A stretch of DNA of 64,000 nucleotides from Ardenticatena maritima (GTDB lineage Bacteria; Chloroflexota; Anaerolineae; Ardenticatenales; Ardenticatenaceae): the NCBI RefSeq assembly GCF_001306175.1, contig NZ_LGKN01000005.1, positions 1 to 64,000 of the forward strand, given 5' to 3'. Within the stretch, counting starts at the first letter, position 1, and every line of letters begins with the position of its first letter. Below are positions 61,282-64,000 of this stretch, in pieces. Made by a program: the position numbers and the translations under genes. The notes beneath the pieces were generated by a model, which saw only the letters and a list, made by a program, of their open reading frames with translations, was not told the DNA's origin and searched no databases.

Positions 61282-64000
61282 ATGGAGACCTACGCCATCG
61301 TGGCGGTGGATATGACCACCCGCCAGAAAATGGGCTTTCTGGTACACGGCATGGAAGAGCAAACCACGCCGGAAGAACGCGCCGCGCTGCTGCAAAAAAC
61401 TTTCCACTACGCCATCCCCACCGACTTGCAAGGCAAAGTGCAAGTCGGGCATCTTGTCTGGGTGCCGTTTGGGCGCATGAAGCGGCAAGGCGTGGTGGTC
61501 GGGTTCGATACCGAAGCCCCCGTTTCCACCGTCAAAGCCATCGAAAAACTCGCGCACGATGCCCCCGTCCTGCGTCCCTACCAAATCGAACTCGCTTTCT
61601 GGATGAGCCGCGAATACCACGCCCCCTTGTGGGATACGCTCGTCCTGCTCATCCCCCCCGGCTTGTTGCAAGGCACACAAACATGGCTGGTGCTCCGTGA
61701 AGACGCCCCGACGCCCACCCTGCGCAGCGCCGAGCGCCGCGTGCTTGCCTGGCTGCGGGTGCAAGGCGGGCGCGCCCCCCTGCGCGACATCGAGCATCTG
61801 CTGGGCAGTCGTCGCCGTGCACAGCGCGTCATCGCCGCGCTCGAAGCCGCGGGGCTGGTGGTGCGCGAAGAGGTCGAACGCGAAACGCGCGTGCGCCCCC
61901 GCCGCGAAAAATTCGTCCGCCTTGTGCTGAACCCGGAGCGCCTGCGCCGCCGTTTTCGTGAACTGGGACGCCCATCCAAACGCGCCGACGTGCTGGAATG
62001 GCTTGCCGCCGCTCCCCACCAGCGCGCCACCGTCGAAGAAGTGTGCGCCGGCGTGGGGTGCCGCCCCGCCCTGTTGGAAGAGATGGCGCAAGCGGGCGAT
62101 ATCCGCCTCGTGCCGGAACGCTACATGGTGCGCCTGGCGGTGCCGCTCGAAGACGCCCTGTCAGCCGTGCGGGGCGAACAGCAACAAGCCGTGGTGCGCT
62201 TTCTTGCTGAACAGGGCGGGCAAGCCGAAATCAGCGCCGTGCGCGACGCCACACACGCGCCGCCCCCCGTCTTGCGGGCGTTGGTGCAGCGCGGCATCCT
62301 TGCCGACGCGCCGCAACCCGCCACGGTTGAACTGGCGCTTTCTCCCGCGCACCTCTGGCGTCGTCTCATGGAACTGCGCCAAAGCCAAAAATACGCCGCC
62401 ATTCTGCACTACCTGCAACGCAACCCCATCGAACTGACCGTCGCCGAAGTGCGCCGCGCCACAGGCGCTTCCTACGACCAGTTGCGCCGCCTGGCTGAGG
62501 TGGGCTTGATTACCATCGAGGAGCGCGAGGTCTTTCGTTCACCGCTTGCCGAACGCGCCTACGCCCCCACCACACCCCCGCCCCTCACGCCCGACCAACA
62601 AGCCGCCTGGGAGCAGATTCGCCCCGCCATTCACCGCCGCGATGGGCAAGTCTTTGTCTTGCAAGGCATCACCGGTTCAGGCAAAACCGAGTTGTATCTG
62701 CGCGCCGTCGCCGAGGTGCTGGAACAGGGGCAACAAGCCATCGTGCTGGTGCCTGAAATTGCGCTTACGCCGCAAACGGTAGCGCGTTTTGCCGGGCGCT
62801 TTGGCAACCGCATCGCGCTTCAACATTCGCGGCTTTCCGCCGGCGAACGGTTCGACGAATGGCGACGGGCGCGCGACGGGCTGGCGGATGTCGTGGTTGG
62901 GTCGCGCAGCGCCATTTTTACGCCTGTGCCCAACCTGGGGCTGATTGTCATTGATGAAGAGCACGAGTGGACCTACAAGCAAGACGCCATTCCCGGCATG
63001 CAAGCGCCCCACTACCACGCCCGCGATGTGGCTGAAACGCTGGCACGCCTCACCGGCGCAACGGTCATCCTGGGGAGTGCCACGCCGAGCCTGGAAGCCT
63101 ATGTGCGCGCCCAACAGGGGCGCTACCACCTTGTGCGTATGCAAAACCGCGTCATCCGCTACACCAGCCCGCAAGACCACTTCCGCATGCTGGTTGAGAC
63201 GAGCGACGCCGCCCCAGACGCCCCACCGCTGGCGGCGGAACGCCTGGCGGGAGATTTGCCGCCGGTGCAGGTGGTGGATTTGCGCGCGGAGTTGCGCGCC
63301 GGGCACAAGAGCATTTTTAGCCGCGCCCTCATCAAAGCCATGCAAGCCACTCTTGCGGCGGGGGAACAATGCCTGCTCTTCCTCAACCGCCGCGGCACCG
63401 CCACCTTCGCCATGTGCCGCGATTGTGGGTGGGTCGCCAAATGCGACCGGTGCGATATTCCGCTGACATGGCACAGTGGGCAAGCGCGCATGGTCTGCCA
63501 TCAGTGCAACACCACCGCGCCGCTCCCGCGCATCTGCCCCTTTTGCCTGAGTACGCGCGTCAAAACGTTCGGCGTCGGCACGCAACAAGTGGAAGAAGTC
63601 GCGCAAGCGCTTTTCCCCCAAGCCCGCATCTTGCGCTGGGACCGTGATACAGCGCTCGCCCCCGACGCCCACGAGCGCATTTTGAACACGTTTGCATCGG
63701 GGCAAGCCGACATCCTGATTGGCACGCAGATGATTGCCAAGGGGCTTGACCTGCCCAACGTCACGCTGGTGGGGGTCATCTCCGCCGACACCGCCCTACA
63801 CCTGCCGGATTTTCGCGCCGCGGAGCGCACGTTCCAGTTGCTCACGCAAGTCGCAGGGCGCGCAGGACGCAGTGCGCGCGGCGGGCGTGTCATCGTGCAA
63901 ACGTACACCCCACAACATTACGCCATCCTCGCCGCCGCCGAACACGACTACGAGCGCTTTGCACGCGCGGAACTGGCTTTTCGGCAAACCCACGCCTACC
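61282..64000 (+). CDS. priA: Primosomal protein N' (PriA helicase), 3' end outside window
   Basis: 906 residues are visible and the frame is open at the right edge. PriA restarts stalled forks. Residues 1-100 form the 3'-DNA-binding domain; about 135-420 hold an enlarged region with several winged-helix-like repeats, longer than in E. coli. The helicase follows: Walker A G-I-T-G-S-G-K-T-E (near 465), D-E-E-H (near 555), G-S-A-T-P, then eight zinc Cys (C-R-D-C, C-D-R-C, C-H-Q-C, C-P-F-C) around 712-755 and Q-V-A-G-R-A-G-R near 860. It starts 19 bases after the MEMO gene. Confidence 0.96.
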   Translation, partial: METYAIVAVDMTTRQKMGFLVHGMEEQTTPEERAALLQKTFHYAIPTDLQGKVQVGHLVWVPFGRMKRQGVVVGFDTEAPVSTVKAIEKLAHDAPVLRPYQIELAFWMSREYHAPLWDTLVLLIPPGLLQGTQTWLVLREDAPTPTLRSAERRVLAWLRVQGGRAPLRDIEHLLGSRRRAQRVIAALEAAGLVVREEVERETRVRPRREKFVRLVLNPERLRRRFRELGRPSKRADVLEWLAAAPHQRATVEEVCAGVGCRPALLEEMAQAGDIRLVPERYMVRLAVPLEDALSAVRGEQQQAVVRFLAEQGGQAEISAVRDATHAPPPVLRALVQRGILADAPQPATVELALSPAHLWRRLMELRQSQKYAAILHYLQRNPIELTVAEVRRATGASYDQLRRLAEVGLITIEEREVFRSPLAERAYAPTTPPPLTPDQQAAWEQIRPAIHRRDGQVFVLQGITGSGKTELYLRAVAEVLEQGQQAIVLVPEIALTPQTVARFAGRFGNRIALQHSRLSAGERFDEWRRARDGLADVVVGSRSAIFTPVPNLGLIVIDEEHEWTYKQDAIPGMQAPHYHARDVAETLARLTGATVILGSATPSLEAYVRAQQGRYHLVRMQNRVIRYTSPQDHFRMLVETSDAAPDAPPLAAERLAGDLPPVQVVDLRAELRAGHKSIFSRALIKAMQATLAAGEQCLLFLNRRGTATFAMCRDCGWVAKCDRCDIPLTWHSGQARMVCHQCNTTAPLPRICPFCLSTRVKTFGVGTQQVEEVAQALFPQARILRWDRDTALAPDAHERILNTFASGQADILIGTQMIAKGLDLPNVTLVGVISADTALHLPDFRAAERTFQLLTQVAGRAGRSARGGRVIVQTYTPQHYAILAAAEHDYERFARAELAFRQTHAY

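Overview
The window is 64 kb of GC-rich bacterial chromosome. Gene content suggests a Chloroflexota bacterium, possibly a thermophile of the Ardenticatenia or Anaerolineae type. This is inferred from gene families (split GcvP glycine decarboxylase, VanW and lamin-tail cell-surface proteins, a GroEL tail without a GGM repeat, an anaerobic-type B12 operon), not from a marker gene. No tRNA, rRNA, insertion sequence or prophage was recognised. Several promoters share a TTGACG/TTGGCG-type -35 and a TATAAT/TACAAT-type -10, and most transcription units end in clear hairpin terminators.

1-17.3 kb: the last codons of groEL, then a long minus-strand cobalamin operon read from about 17.23 kb down to 0.2 kb. 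A promoter and a B12 riboswitch, followed by two tandem terminators, precede an ATPase/VWA chelatase-like fusion, a CbtB-like cobalt transport subunit, an unrecognised membrane protein, a membrane-anchored LonB-like ATPase without protease domain, then cbiX, cbiC, cbiD, cobL (cbiET), cobI, a cobM-cbiG fusion, a cobJ-precorrin-2 dehydrogenase fusion, cobA, cobT, bioY and cbiA. CbiX, CbiD and CbiG mark the early-cobalt (anaerobic) route. No cobN, cobK/cbiJ, cbiP, cbiB, cobU or cobS lies here.

17.26-19.4 kb: a CRISPR array of 24 repeats (37 nt) and 23 spacers (35-38 nt), with a leader-like region on its left and a decayed last repeat on its right. No cas gene is in the window.

19.5-34.2 kb: uvrC, a DUF1684 protein and a methyltransferase-like protein; convergent lepA; a zinc-ribbon membrane protein and a CBS protein; a minus-strand sigma factor / substrate-binding lipoprotein / hydrolase group; a VanZ-like protein; and a glycine cleavage operon (gcvT-gcvH-gcvPA-mrr-like-gcvPB) with a small nuclease-like gene between the two P-protein genes.

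34.3-41.5 kb: a small lipoprotein, a VanW protein and a pyrimidine operon pyrC-pyrB-pyrF::pyrE-pyrD with a leader containing two terminator hairpins.

41.5-53.1 kb: a MerR regulator with a CvpA protein, a 1258-residue secreted lamin-tail/PHP/OB-fold protein, two paralogous surface glycosidase-like proteins (one fused to a degenerate GH18-like domain and preceded by a structured leader), and an ABC exporter.

53.1-64 kb: a MarR-clpP operon, a secreted helical protein, a VWA/BatA membrane protein, tmk with an upstream small protein, an FmdB-type zinc ribbon, gmk, a rhomboid protease, a MEMO-family protein and the first 2.7 kb of priA, which runs off the right edge.
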